The notes: generated from the letters alone by a model not told the origin. DNA of 37,189 nucleotides from Hormoscilla sp. SP12CHS1 (GCA_014324065.1 JACOMV010000001.1:1-37189); one strand, 5' to 3'. Positions 8,842 to 19,669 are shown, counted from the stretch's first letter. Program-made: numbers and translations.

Positions 8842-9252
8842 ATGAAGACTGTCATAAAACGTCGAACGGCGATGGTCATACTCGCGATCGTGCTCGCGTT
8901 GTTCACAACCTTTACGCTTGTTTTGGCTCAAGGCTTGCCCGGCGTCCAGGTTCTCTATGCCCTGAAGCCCAGCGGTCAACTGTCGTACTACAGCTATAGC
9001 GGCCTGCCGAATCCCAGCAACTTCCGCAACGACGGTCGGGAGAGGGCAATCTCGAACGGCTGGAACATGTACAGCAAGGTTTTCTCGGGAGGTCCGGGAG
9101 TTCTCTTTGCCCTGAAGCCCAGCGGCCAACTGTCGTACTACAGCTATAGCGGTTTGCCGGATCCCAATAACTTCCGCAACGGCGGTCAGGAGAGGGCAAT
9201 CTCGAACGGCTGGAACATCTACCAGAATATCTTCGGTGGGTGGTCTCTATAA
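8842..9252 (+). CDS. Secreted two-blade tachylectin-like beta-propeller protein
   Basis: Signal-peptide-like N-terminus (MKTVIKRRTAMVILAIVLALFTTFTLVLA) then two near-identical units LYALKPSGQLSYYSYSGLPNPSNFRNDGRERAISNGWNMYSKVFSGG / LFALKPSGQLSYYSYSGLPDPNNFRNGGQERAISNGWNIYQNIFGGW. Confidence 0.75.
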   Translation: MKTVIKRRTAMVILAIVLALFTTFTLVLAQGLPGVQVLYALKPSGQLSYYSYSGLPNPSNFRNDGRERAISNGWNMYSKVFSGGPGVLFALKPSGQLSYYSYSGLPDPNNFRNGGQERAISNGWNIYQNIFGGWSL

Positions 9253-9269
9253 GCGCTACTTCCGGAGTT

Positions 9270-9303
9270 GTAGGTTGGGTTGAGGCCAGCAAACCCCAAC
9301 CTG
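9270..9303. repeat. GTAGGTTGGGTTGAGG..CCCCAACCTG palindrome, same family as 4523
   Basis: Read directly. Confidence 0.8.
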
Positions 9304-9657
9304 TGAGATTTAGCAGTATATCTCATTATAGCGAATTTCCCCCACTCACTTGTAGGGTACATCTCATTTTTGCGGCGGGGCTATTCACCGGTAACCCATA
9401 AACCCGGACTGGTAGCCCTCTAACCCGGTATGGTATTAGAGTCCCCAGAAACCCGGTTTCTTATACCATTTTTTTAACTACAAAAGTCGTAGGGTGGGCA
9501 CTGTCAAGGACGATCTTGTCAGTTATCTGCTAATTATACCTTGCGGCGATCGCCTGTCCAGTCTTAAGTTTGCACCCGCTCGCACCCAACCCGATAATAC
9601 CAAATGTCAAAAAGGTTGCTACACTGTGGGCGCGAAAGTTCTTTCACGCAAGCACTT

Positions 9658-9690
9658 CACCCGCAGGGGGTTTTAACCGACTAATAATTC
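9658..9690. repeat. Apparent empty target site of MITE-like element A
   Basis: tcacccgcag-gggg-ttttaaccgactaataattc; the same two flanks bracket element A at 5365-5374 and 5565-5584. Confidence 0.65.
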
Positions 9691-9727
9691 CTTTGGCGAA
9701 CTGGCGTACATTTTCGCCTCTGGTGCT

Positions 9728-9815
9728 GATCGCACCCAACCCGATATATTTTCCCATAGGGGCGATCGGCTAAACCACTTCCGCCATCAGCAACCGGACT
9801 TCAACTCTCTCCATA
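9728..9815 (-). repeat. Tail repeat R (copy 3) with C-terminal relic of the 5811-type gene
   Basis: gatcgcacccaacccgatatattttcccataggggcgatcggctaaaccacttccgccatcag; minus strand KEYGERVEVRLLMAEVV*. Confidence 0.7.
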
Positions 9816-9835
9816 CTCCTTATTACCATAACAGA

Positions 9836-10247
9836 TTAGTTAGGGTACTTCACAGTAGGAAGATGCTTACCAATATACCCGATAATCATCTTTCCTGGTT
9901 TTTCATCATATGGGAAAAAATGAATCCGCCAATATTCCTCCACGCTCATGTGCCATGAAAAAGTCCGATCTTCACCATCAGGACACCGAAATATTCTCAT
10001 TGGTCCGTAAATCTTATGGTTAAGCGTTTGATCACTCTCCTGTCTTGCATCGCCGGGTCGGGGTGGTAATAATATTAATCTCCTCTGGATCGTACAAGAA
10101 AGCATCTTGATCGTATGTGTAATCACTGTCTTCCTCCTCTCTATCGGAGGCTTCGTTATAACCTTTTGGTTGGTGCTTAGACTTTTCTGTCACAGTAAAT
10201 ACTCTCCTTGGTGTTAATGTCCATTCAGTCCCCACAATGCTTGGCAT
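9836..10247 (-). CDS. Uncharacterised small gene(s); two overlapping ORFs (10032-10247 and 9836-10126), possibly one frameshifted gene
   Basis: ORF ending ..TTPTRRCKTGE* overlaps ..ESDQTLNHKIYGPMRIFRCPDGEDRTFSWHMSVEEYWRIHFFPYDEKPGKMIIGYIGKHLPTVKYPN. Confidence 0.45.
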
Positions 10248-10338
10248 TACTATATCGGCATGTAACTTTCTGGATGTCCTGATTATATCCTACTTTCTCC
10301 CCAATATCAAATCCGAGAGAACACTTATAACACATCTT

Positions 10339-10394
10339 AGCCTGGCCAGGCTTTGTTTCTGTAGCGGCAGAATTCATTCTGCCGCAATGCCCAC
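10339..10394. repeat. Hairpin repeat H, copy 2 (AGCCTGGCCAGGCT + GCGGCAGAATTCATTCTGCCGC)
   Basis: Read directly. Confidence 0.85.
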
Positions 10395-10720
10395 CTGATC
10401 CTACTAAACTCCGCTGCTGCCGATCGCCTTCCCCATTTCGGGCTAGCTAATGCCGACCCTACCTCGATCATATATTACTTTCCCCCAAAGTGTCAATATT
10501 TTTTCCTCTCTCATTTCTCCTCTTGTCGGAGGTCATCTTGCCGTTACCGTTGGTATCTGCGTGCGATCGGGTGTACTTACACCTTCCCTACTGGTGCCGA
10601 TCGCCTGCTTCAGGCATTTTCGGCGGGATGCTAACCATACTTTATCTTATATGAATTTCCCCGAAACGTCAAGAAAAATTTTTCCTCTCTCATCCCCCTT
10701 TTGTCGAAGGCCATGATTGA
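10395..10720. repeat. Segmental repeat S, copy 2
   Basis: See copy 1 at 6443; contains an additional internal partial duplication (10620-10720). Confidence 0.7.
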
Positions 10721-10810
10721 GGTTACCGGTGGGTTGGGTGCGATCGGACATCTTTACCCTCTGGTCCCGATCGCGCCCAACTCGATAGACTTTACCATAT
10801 GGGCTATCGG

Positions 10811-11074
10811 CTAAACCACTTCCGCCATCAACAACCGTCCTTCAACTCTTTCATATTCATCTTCTAGCAACCATAGTTTCGCCTCTTGATAGCTATAACT
10901 TGCGAAAACAATCTTCTAGCCTTCATTCGGGTCAAAAATACAAAAATTACTCTTATCATCTCCCAATAACATTAACACATAGGGAGGAACAGAAGTTGGA
11001 TATACCCAGACCTCAGTAAATTTCCAGTTATTCCCTAAATCTGGTGCGGTTGATAACATGATCTTTGTCTTCAC
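10811..11074 (-). pseudogene. Decayed paralog of the 5811-6074 gene, in-frame TAG at 10916-10918
   Basis: VKTKIMLSTAPDLGNNWKFTEVWVYPTSVPPYVLMLLGDDKSNFCIFDPNEG-*-KIVFASYSYQEAKLWLLEDEYERVEGRLLMAEVV*; same length as the intact copy. Confidence 0.85.
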
Positions 11075-11083
11075 AAATCATTT

Positions 11084-11371
11084 TTAATTTCGCTCTAGCA
11101 TATGCATGGCGTAGGCCACCTCGCGCTCTAATTCTTCTCGCGTCTGGTCTGGAAATGGTGAAATATCGTAGACATCCATCAAATCTGAACGTTGCCAGCG
11201 ATCTATTCCTAACAGCTTTGCTGCTCGTCCTGCACTGATATCATGCCGTAGTAACAACTCCATCACATATGCTTCTTTAGCTTTCCGCTCAGCCGCTAAC
11301 CTCTTTGCCTCTGGAATTTCCCTAACGGCTATTGTGAATTTTACTTGAATTCCCGCTTATTGTATATTCAT
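11084..11371 (-). pseudogene. UPF0175 family protein with in-frame TAA at codon 5 (11357-11359)
   Basis: MNIQ-*-AGIQVKFTIAVREIPEAKRLAAERKAKEAYVMELLLRHDISAGRAAKLLGIDRWQRSDLMDVYDISPFPDQTREELEREV. Confidence 0.75.
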
Positions 11372-11407
11372 AACTTTCCTTGATTAATTAAACCCTCGTA
11401 TATTAAT

Positions 11408-11467
11408 AGCCTGCGCAGGCAGGCTTGGTTTATGTAGCGGCAGAATAAATCCTGCCGCTACACCCAC
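11408..11467. repeat. Hairpin repeat H, copy 3 (TAGCGGCAGAATAAATCCTGCCGCTA)
   Basis: Read directly. Confidence 0.85.
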
Positions 11468-11477
11468 AGCAAGGCTA

Positions 11478-12947
<1,470 letters not shown>

Positions 12948-13024
12948 CTACTCCGGATGACTCCTTCACCGAACTCTGTGCCCCCTCGGACTCCTCGGAG
13001 CTTTGTTCGTGTAGCCGGACCCCT

Positions 13025-13050
13025 CGTTCCCACGGCTCCGCCTGGGAACG
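13025..13050. repeat. CGTTCCCACGGCTCCGCCTGGGAACG palindrome in the chlL-chlN intergenic region
   Basis: Read directly. Confidence 0.85.
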
Positions 13051-13078
13051 GGTTCGGGCGTGATGATGCACCCCAAGA

Positions 13079-13945
13079 TTAGACCATCATCAGATCTAAT
13101 TCTTGTTCCTCGGTCTTAGCTGCTGGTTGCTGCGGGTTCAGGTAGAAGTCCGACAGCAAGGAGAATAACTCCCGATCGGGGGCATCATTAGGCACCACAC
13201 CTTCAGGCTGTGCGAGGATTTGGTCGGCAATATTCAGGTAATAGTCGCAAACCGGGTTGAGATAGGGGTCCGTCTCGGCCATCTCAAACAAAGTTTTACC
13301 CTTAACGCGGGAGATGCGAATATCTTCAATCAAGGGCAGAATCTCCAGCACTGGCATGGGCACTGCTTCGATATATTTGTCAATCAAGTCCCGCTTGGAG
13401 GTGCGGTTGCCAATCAACCCTGCCAGACGTAGGGGGTGAGTGCGGGCCTTTTCGCGCACAGAGGCAGCAATGCGGTTGGCGGCAAATAAGGCGTCAAAAC
13501 CATTATCCGTGACGATCGTGCAATAGTCGGAATAGTTCAGGGGGGCGGCAAAACCACCGCAGACTACGTCACCCAGAACGTCGAACAGAATCACTTCATA
13601 CTCGTCAAAAGCATTCAATTCTTTCAGCAGCTTCACTGTCTCGCCCACCACATAGCCGCCACAACCGGCACCTGCTGGAGGACCGCCCGCTTCTACGCAA
13701 TCAACTCCCCCATAACCTTTGTAGATCACATCTTCGGGCCAGACATCTTCATAGTGGTAGTCCTTTTCCTGAAGGGTATCGATAATCGTGGGAATTAGGA
13801 AGCCCGTGAGGGTAAAGGTACTGTCGTGTTTGGGGTCGCAACCGATTTGCAGTACCTTCTTGCCTCGTTTGGCCAGGGCAACTGAGATGTTGCAGCTTGT
13901 TGTAGATTTGCCGATGCCGCCTTTTCCGTAAACTGACAGTTTCAC
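13079..13945 (-). CDS. chlL: Light-independent protochlorophyllide reductase iron-sulfur ATP-binding subunit L
   Basis: 288 aa; [54 protein letters not shown], nifH-like cysteines. Confidence 0.99.
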   Translation of the reverse strand: MKLSVYGKGGIGKSTTSCNISVALAKRGKKVLQIGCDPKHDSTFTLTGFLIPTIIDTLQEKDYHYEDVWPEDVIYKGYGGVDCVEAGGPPAGAGCGGYVVGETVKLLKELNAFDEYEVILFDVLGDVVCGGFAAPLNYSDYCTIVTDNGFDALFAANRIAASVREKARTHPLRLAGLIGNRTSKRDLIDKYIEAVPMPVLEILPLIEDIRISRVKGKTLFEMAETDPYLNPVCDYYLNIADQILAQPEGVVPNDAPDRELFSLLSDFYLNPQQPAAKTEEQELDLMMV

Positions 13946-14182
13946 GCTTATTGTCTCCTATCTTTGGTTCTTTTCGCTGGTGTCTTATCCTTTGCCACGG
14001 TAGTTTGCGCCCTCCGTGGCACATCTAAATCAGACTCTAGCTTAAATAAGTCACTCTCAAGATTTCTGTAATCTTATCTTCATAAAAATAGGTACAATAG
14101 ACAAACTATATACTATATGGCCCGATGGAGGGTTTGGGGGCGATCGCCCTCTTGGGGGGACCCTTGATGTGACTCTGACTGG

Positions 14183-14207
14183 CGTTCCCAGGCGCAGCCT
14201 GGGAACG
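14183..14207. repeat. CGTTCCCAGGCGCAGCCTGGGAACG palindrome
   Basis: Read directly. Confidence 0.85.
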
Positions 14208-14750
14208 AGGGGGCAACAGGTACCGTGTTATCCCCGACTGGCGAAGGGATTAGGGATTTTGGTTACAAATTATGAATTTTTTTCCGTGAGTGTCGATAAC
14301 TGCCGGAGGTTAATTGTCCAGGTTTCAGGGTCCGCAGGGGTTCGATGTCTCTGGAAATGGTGCTGTGCTGGGCACCCTAGCGGCCCATGGGCTATTGGCA
14401 CTACCCAAAAAACATTCTCGGGGCGATCGGGAAGTATGTGCGATCGCCCCGATTTTATATCACCGGTGCTTATTTGAGACGGATGTCAGCAATTTGCTCA
14501 CAACTTAATTCTTGGGGAGAAAGATCTTGACTCAAATTTTTAAATCCACAGACTTCCTTTTTCTCAAGGATAACTTTTTAAGGATAAGTAGATAAACGAT
14601 ACGGAAGCGCAACGACAGTAAATTTTTGTTAAGTTATTGAGATGCGCCTCTCCTGTGATGCGAGGTCAAGTCATATCTGCTATGCTGAACACATGTTTTT
14701 GTGTTTCTATGTTTTTAGTTTTGAGGGTACTTTCTTTCTCAGAAATCACC

Positions 14751-14928
14751 TAGAGGCAGAGCCTCTAGAGAACCCTGGTGGGTTGTGATTATTAACCTGG
14801 TTCCCGGAACCACAAGATAGAGGCCCTGCCTCTAGAGAACCCTGGTGGGTTAACCTGGTTCCCAGGCTCGGCCTGGGAACCACAAGATAGAGGCCCTGCC
14901 TCTAGAGAACCCTGGTGGGTTGTGATTA
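14751..14928. repeat. Three tandem units of TAGAGGC(AGAG/CCTG)CCTCTAGAGAACCCTGGTGGGT with intercalated GGTTCCC..GGAACC palindromes
   Basis: Unit starts near 14751, 14818, 14889; spacer 1 ggttcccggaacc, spacer 2 ggttcccaggctcggcctgggaacc. Confidence 0.85.
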
Positions 14929-14975
14929 TAGATAATTTTGCGATAAAAGAGAAGTGAGGGAAGCATCATGAATTA

Positions 14976-15009
14976 AGAAACCAGGTTTTTCCAGCAAAAC
15001 CTGGTTTCT
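14976..15009. repeat. AGAAACCAGGTTTTTCCAGCAAAACCTGGTTTCT palindrome (related sequences near 5697 and 9449)
   Basis: Read directly. Confidence 0.8.
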
Positions 15010-15147
15010 GGGCTCTGGGCGAGTGAATATGGCAGCGATGTGCGATGTGCAGTGCGGCGCGCACGCTCCGGGAACCCTCCGCTGAGCATATCGAAAGCCA
15101 ACATTTCGATGCACCCGAAGTGAGCGGTATGGCCTGTCGGAACGGGA

Positions 15148-15834
15148 ATGACAAATAAAAAACCAGATCCAAATTACCTATTGCGGCTGATGCCCATCGG
15201 GGTAGGTGCCCTAGGGGGTACGCTGCTGATGATTAACCGCTTGGCGACCCCCCAGCTGACGGCTTCCCAGACCCGTTCTGATGCCTTGGGGGTGATGATC
15301 GGCGCCGTGCTGATCTTAACAGGTCTGCTCTGGCAGCAGGTACAGCCGGTAACCCCTGATGCCGTGCAGCTGGTGGGTGAAGAGGGTTTTGAGTTGGCAC
15401 CAGAGTTGCCAGACCAGGTGCTAACTGAACTTGCCTGGGCCTCCAATTTGTTGCTGACCAATACGGCAACCCGATCGCTCCTGGTCTATTATCAAGGAAA
15501 GGTGCTATTGCGTCGCGGCATCTTGGGCCCATCGGCCCCAGTCCAGCCTGGCCCGATCGTCCAACGGGTTCTAGACAAGCAAAAACCCGTCTACCTGGTG
15601 AATCTGAAGCTTTATCCTGGCAAAATTGAATTTGATTATTTGCCTCATAACACACAAGGCGTAATTTGTCAACCCATCGACAAGGAGGGGGTGCTGATCT
15701 TGGCAGCAAATGCCCCGCGATCGTACACCCGTCAGGATGAAAAATGGATAGAGGGGATTGCTGATAAACTGGCAGACACCCTACTAGGCTATTTGTCAAG
15801 AAAATTGGATCCCGGTAGTGATGTAAAAAACTGA
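15148..15834 (+). CDS. Cofactor assembly of complex C subunit B-like (CCB2/CCB4, DUF2930) protein
   Basis: Two N-terminal TM segments then a GAF-like domain: LVGEEGFELAPELPDQVLTELAWASNLLLTNTATRSLLVYYQGKVLLRRGI. Confidence 0.8.
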   Translation: MTNKKPDPNYLLRLMPIGVGALGGTLLMINRLATPQLTASQTRSDALGVMIGAVLILTGLLWQQVQPVTPDAVQLVGEEGFELAPELPDQVLTELAWASNLLLTNTATRSLLVYYQGKVLLRRGILGPSAPVQPGPIVQRVLDKQKPVYLVNLKLYPGKIEFDYLPHNTQGVICQPIDKEGVLILAANAPRSYTRQDEKWIEGIADKLADTLLGYLSRKLDPGSDVKN

Positions 15835-15837
15835 AAT

Positions 15838-16377
15838 ATGAGTACAGTAGTTATTTATTGGCTGTTAGTGGTGGTCATGCTTGCGGGCATTATCGGATCC
15901 TTTGTTCCCAGTCTTCCCGGAGGCATCTTGATTTTAGCGGCGATCGCCATTTGGGGCATGCTGAATGGTTTGAGCACGGTCACCTGGGCCCTGGGATTTA
16001 CTTTCATAGTAGTGCTGCTGAATATCGTGACTGATTTTGTCGCAACTTATGTGGGAGCAAAACAGGCAGGTGCTAGCAAATGGGGGCAAATTGGGGCGAC
16101 CATCGGCTTAGTGCTAGGAATTTTAGGGTTATTGCCAGCTTTGCCCTTTGGCGGACCCTTGGTGGGAATGTTGGTCGGACCCCTGTTGGGCGCATTTGTC
16201 TGCGAGTTTCTCTACCGCAAGAATTTGGAGTTCGGGCCGCGAGTTCAGCTAGCCTTTAGAGCAGGAATTGGTAAGGTAGTGGGTTCCCTGGTGGGAAACT
16301 TGATTCAGGGCTTTTTGGCCCTCTCTGCTGTCGTGGTTTTCTTGCTCACTACCTGGCCCCCGGGAGCAGGTACTTAA
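15838..16377 (+). CDS. DUF456 family membrane protein
   Basis: GIIGSFVPSLPGGILILAAIAIWG...DFVATYVGAKQAGASKWGQIGATIGLVLGI. Confidence 0.88.
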   Translation: MSTVVIYWLLVVVMLAGIIGSFVPSLPGGILILAAIAIWGMLNGLSTVTWALGFTFIVVLLNIVTDFVATYVGAKQAGASKWGQIGATIGLVLGILGLLPALPFGGPLVGMLVGPLLGAFVCEFLYRKNLEFGPRVQLAFRAGIGKVVGSLVGNLIQGFLALSAVVVFLLTTWPPGAGT

Positions 16378-16379
16378 GC

Positions 16380-16410
16380 AATTCAAAATTCAAAATTCAA
16401 AATTCAAAAT
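16380..16410. repeat. AATTCAAA microsatellite (about 4 units)
   Basis: aattcaaaattcaaaattcaaaattcaaaat. Confidence 0.9.
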
Positions 16411-16534
16411 GGGGAAAGCAATTTTGAACTTGGGTCTCAGCTTTTCGACCTATGCAATTTAATAGCGCGACAAGGGAAATTTATCGCCAAACTAAACGTC
16501 ATCACAAGAGAACTATCCAAATTATACCATACCT

Positions 16535-16864
16535 ATGGCCAGCAACGTTGTTAAAGACCCCAACTTCCCCATGCAGCACATTAAAATAACCGATCTAAAA
16601 AATACTGCCAAGATAACCGAGATTGTCAAGGAGTCAGATCTGCTGATTATCAGTAATGGCGAAACCGTGGCTTATATGCTGACACCGGAGCATTACGAAG
16701 CCTTGATTGCTAACACGAGGGAGGCTTGCATCGATGCGATGGAGACATTCCTGGTAAACTATCATCGCTCTCAGGCAAATCTGCATCGATTAGCTGAGGC
16801 AATGGCAAGCTTCGACCCTAGGGTAAATAGTGAGCGATCGTACCATCATGTCCGTGATGATTAG
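16535..16864 (+). CDS. Phd/YefM-type antitoxin, apparently without an adjacent toxin
   Basis: MQHIKITDLKNTAKITEIVKESDLLIISNGETVAYMLTPEHYEALI. Confidence 0.7.
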   Translation: MASNVVKDPNFPMQHIKITDLKNTAKITEIVKESDLLIISNGETVAYMLTPEHYEALIANTREACIDAMETFLVNYHRSQANLHRLAEAMASFDPRVNSERSYHHVRDD

Positions 16865-17030
16865 ATTTTTCACTCCAGCGTAGCCTGTTGCACAATCACG
16901 GGATAATGGGTCTCTTTGCATAAGTCTTAAACGTAGACTATAAGCCACTTTCAGTAGCGACGTTAGGAGCGTGTAGCCTGTGTAAACAATGGCATCATCC
17001 CCAAAATGTGCAACACGCTACGCCGATCAT

Positions 17031-17498
17031 TTTTTTCTGACTTCCTTGGCATCCGTGCTAGCCTTTGTCCCCTGGATTGTGGTAATTGTTGTTAACTTGG
17101 AAAAGGTTGTATATGCGACCATCTGGTAAAATAAAACCCAAAGACCCCCGTTAACTCTTTATGTAAAAAGTTGGTTAGGTAATATCACTCGTCAGTTTGT
17201 AGATTTTGGCTTAAGTTCGGACAATTCATCCTTAGCAGTAAAAGCATTTCTACCCATAATTATAACGATCGTGCTCCTGTCGATCTATGCAATGTATTTT
17301 GCCTATAAATCTAGCCCGAAACGAATCTCTCTATTTTTAGTGGCCTTAAGCGTAGTGCCCTGGTTAGTGCTGGCATTGCCGGATTTGATTTCCGGACATT
17401 CCAGAGGGTTTCAGGGAAGTGTTTTTATACGATCGGACCCCAAGCTTAATATCGGAAATAGAGCAGCAGTACAATCTAGTGCCAGTCAGCAAGAGTAA
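17031..17498 (+). pseudogene. Glycosyltransferase family 39-like membrane protein, internal fragment with in-frame TAA at 17127-17129
   Basis: HFFLTSLASVLAFVPWIVVIVVNLEKVVYATIW-*-NKTQRPPLTLYVKSWLGNITRQFVDFGLSSDNSSLAVKAFLPIIITIVLLSIYAMYFAYKSSPKRISLFLVALSVVPWLVLALPDLISG in one frame. Confidence 0.7.
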
Positions 17499-17557
17499 AA
17501 ACCCCAAGACTGGGCTAGCATGGCTGTGAAAAATGGAAAAATAGTCATAAATTAGGT

Positions 17558-18544
17558 ATGAAAGCCAACTTCAGAATGGTCAAGGGCCTTAAACCCTACC
17601 TGGGATGGGTATTATTGGGTGGGACTATATTCTTCTTGGCCAAAGCCTTGAAGGATAACTGGCAGGAAGTGCTAGGGATCGAGCTGGGGAAGTCAGGGTG
17701 GGGATATATGGCGATCGCCCTTTTGGTAACGCTGCTAGCCCATATCTGGTCAGGCTGGGTCTGGAGTTGGATTCTGCGGTTCCTTGACCAACCGGTAGAC
17801 AGTATGTGGTGCGTGGGGGTTTACCTGAAAACTAACATTGCCAAGTATTTGCCTGGGAACGTTTGGCATTTCTACGGTAGAGTTAGGACAGCAACCGCAG
17901 CAGGAGTTCCCCTGACAGTAGGGACTCTGAGCCTGTTAATGGAACTGCTACTGATGGCAGCAGCTGCCTTATCCATCGCCGCCATCGGCAGTCCACTCTT
18001 AAATCAGGGGTTGACGAGGGTGTCGATGGTTGCTATGATATTGATGGCAGTGCATCCTTGGGTTTTGAACCCACTGCTGAAGCAGTTGGCTTTATTCAAG
18101 GGCAGTGACCAGACGTTCAGGGTAAACTGCTACCCCCTGCTGCCATTGCTGGGAGAATTGGGCTTCTTAGAACTACGAGGCATGGGATTTTTGTTAACTA
18201 TGCATGCTTTCGGCCCCCTCAGTCCGCTCCAGATCCCGCAACTAATGAGTGCTTTTAGTTTATCATGGCTGCTAGGTCTGGTGCTCCCAGGAGCCCCCGG
18301 AGGAATTGGAGTGTTTGAAGCAACGGCGATCGCCCAACTGTCTGGAGAATATTCCCCAGCCATTGTGCTTAGTGCTGTCGCCCTGTATCGTCTTGTCAGT
18401 ATTCTGGCAGAAGCATGCGGTGCTCTTTTGGCCTGGCTGCATCAACCAGGACCTCTCGTGTCCGAGAGCGCCCACCATGTCGCTCACCTGCCCGGCAGCG
18501 ACATGGGTGGGCGTCTCTGGACACGATCGGAAAGGCCCGATTAG
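17558..18544 (+). CDS. UPF0104/YbhN-like (lysylphosphatidylglycerol synthase TM domain) membrane protein
   Basis: KTNIAKYLPGNVWHFYGRVRTATAAGVPLTVGTLSLLMELLL...SWLLGLVLPGAPGGIGVFEATAIAQLSG. Confidence 0.85.
   Translation: MKANFRMVKGLKPYLGWVLLGGTIFFLAKALKDNWQEVLGIELGKSGWGYMAIALLVTLLAHIWSGWVWSWILRFLDQPVDSMWCVGVYLKTNIAKYLPGNVWHFYGRVRTATAAGVPLTVGTLSLLMELLLMAAAALSIAAIGSPLLNQGLTRVSMVAMILMAVHPWVLNPLLKQLALFKGSDQTFRVNCYPLLPLLGELGFLELRGMGFLLTMHAFGPLSPLQIPQLMSAFSLSWLLGLVLPGAPGGIGVFEATAIAQLSGEYSPAIVLSAVALYRLVSILAEACGALLAWLHQPGPLVSESAHHVAHLPGSDMGGRLWTRSERPD
18457..18525. repeat. Long inverted repeat within the 3' end of the UPF0104-like CDS
   Basis: CGTGTCCGAGAGCGCCCACCATGTCGCT ... AGCGACATGGGTGGGCGTCTCTGGACACG, 12-nt loop. 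Confidence 0.85.
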
Positions 18545-18562
18545 ATATAACGAACAGTCCCT

Positions 18563-19540
18563 ATGCCAGAACCCCCTGTCAAGCCAGAATTATCAGTGGT
18601 TGTGCCAATTTACAATGAAGTGGAGAGCTTGCCCCACCTGATAGAGGCGATCGGCCTGAGCTTGAGAGGAACTCAGCCGAGTTACGAAATCATCTGCGTC
18701 GATGACGGCTCAACCGATGGGTCAACCGCCTTACTCACCCAACTGGCAGAGAAGACCCCAAACCTCAAAGGCATCCTGCTACGCCGTAACTACGGTCAAA
18801 CTCCAGCAATGGCCGCTGGGTTCAAATATGCCCGAGGCCAAGTCATTGTCTCCTTAGATGGGGACTTACAGAACGATCCTGCTGATATTCCCCTGCTTGT
18901 CAACAAGTTGGCCGAGGGGTATGACCTAGTGAGCGGTTGGCGTCAAAACCGGCAGGATGCTGCCCTCACCCGCCTACTTCCTTCCCAAATTGCCAACTTC
19001 CTGATCGGGAAAGTCACTGGGGTAAAGCTGCACGACTATGGTTGTTCCCTCAAAGTTTACCGTGAGGAACTGGTGGCGGACATGAATCTCTATGGAGAGT
19101 TGCACCGATTTTTACCCGCCCTAGCATTTATTGAAGGAGCGAGAATTGCCGAGTTACCAGTCCGTCACCACGCCCGCCGCTATGGTCGCAGTAAGTATGG
19201 CCTGGGACGGACATTCCGGGTGTTGATGGATTTATTAACCATTTGGTTTATGAAAAAGTTTCTTACCCGCCCCATGCATATCTTTGGCTCGATGGGTTTA
19301 CTCTCCCTGCTGTTGGGAGTGGTCCTCGGGGCATATCTGACGGTCCTCAAGCTGGCCTTAGGACAGGAGATCGGCGGCAGACCACTGCTGATTCTGGCGG
19401 TGGTACTCCTAGTGACCGGAGTGCAACTGTTTTGCTTCGGTCTGCTGGGGGAACTGTTGATGCGGACTTACCACGAATCTCAGGACAGACCTATCTATAG
19501 AGTGAGAGCGGTGGTAGGCCAAAATGTTACGATTAGTTAG
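18563..19540 (+). CDS. Glycosyltransferase family 2, DPM1/GtrB-like polyprenyl-phosphate glycosyltransferase
   Basis: LSVVVPIYNEVESLPHLIEAI...YEIICVDDGSTDGSTALL...VSLDGDLQNDPADIPLL, two C-terminal TM helices. Confidence 0.93.
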   Translation: MPEPPVKPELSVVVPIYNEVESLPHLIEAIGLSLRGTQPSYEIICVDDGSTDGSTALLTQLAEKTPNLKGILLRRNYGQTPAMAAGFKYARGQVIVSLDGDLQNDPADIPLLVNKLAEGYDLVSGWRQNRQDAALTRLLPSQIANFLIGKVTGVKLHDYGCSLKVYREELVADMNLYGELHRFLPALAFIEGARIAELPVRHHARRYGRSKYGLGRTFRVLMDLLTIWFMKKFLTRPMHIFGSMGLLSLLLGVVLGAYLTVLKLALGQEIGGRPLLILAVVLLVTGVQLFCFGLLGELLMRTYHESQDRPIYRVRAVVGQNVTIS

Positions 19541-19669
19541 TGAGAGTGGCGCTCGTAACTGCTACCAAATTTCTTAGTATTTTTGAGCAGACCTTTGCGG
19601 AATGCCGAGATATTGCTATGTAGTCTCTAGTGTGAGTATGAGTCTGATGGTCAGAACATGACAGTTGTA

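Noticed and set aside
14751-14928. Possible CRISPR array
   Set aside because: Only three units, palindromic and adjacent, spacers are repeat-derived, no cas genes. No CRISPR array found anywhere in the window.
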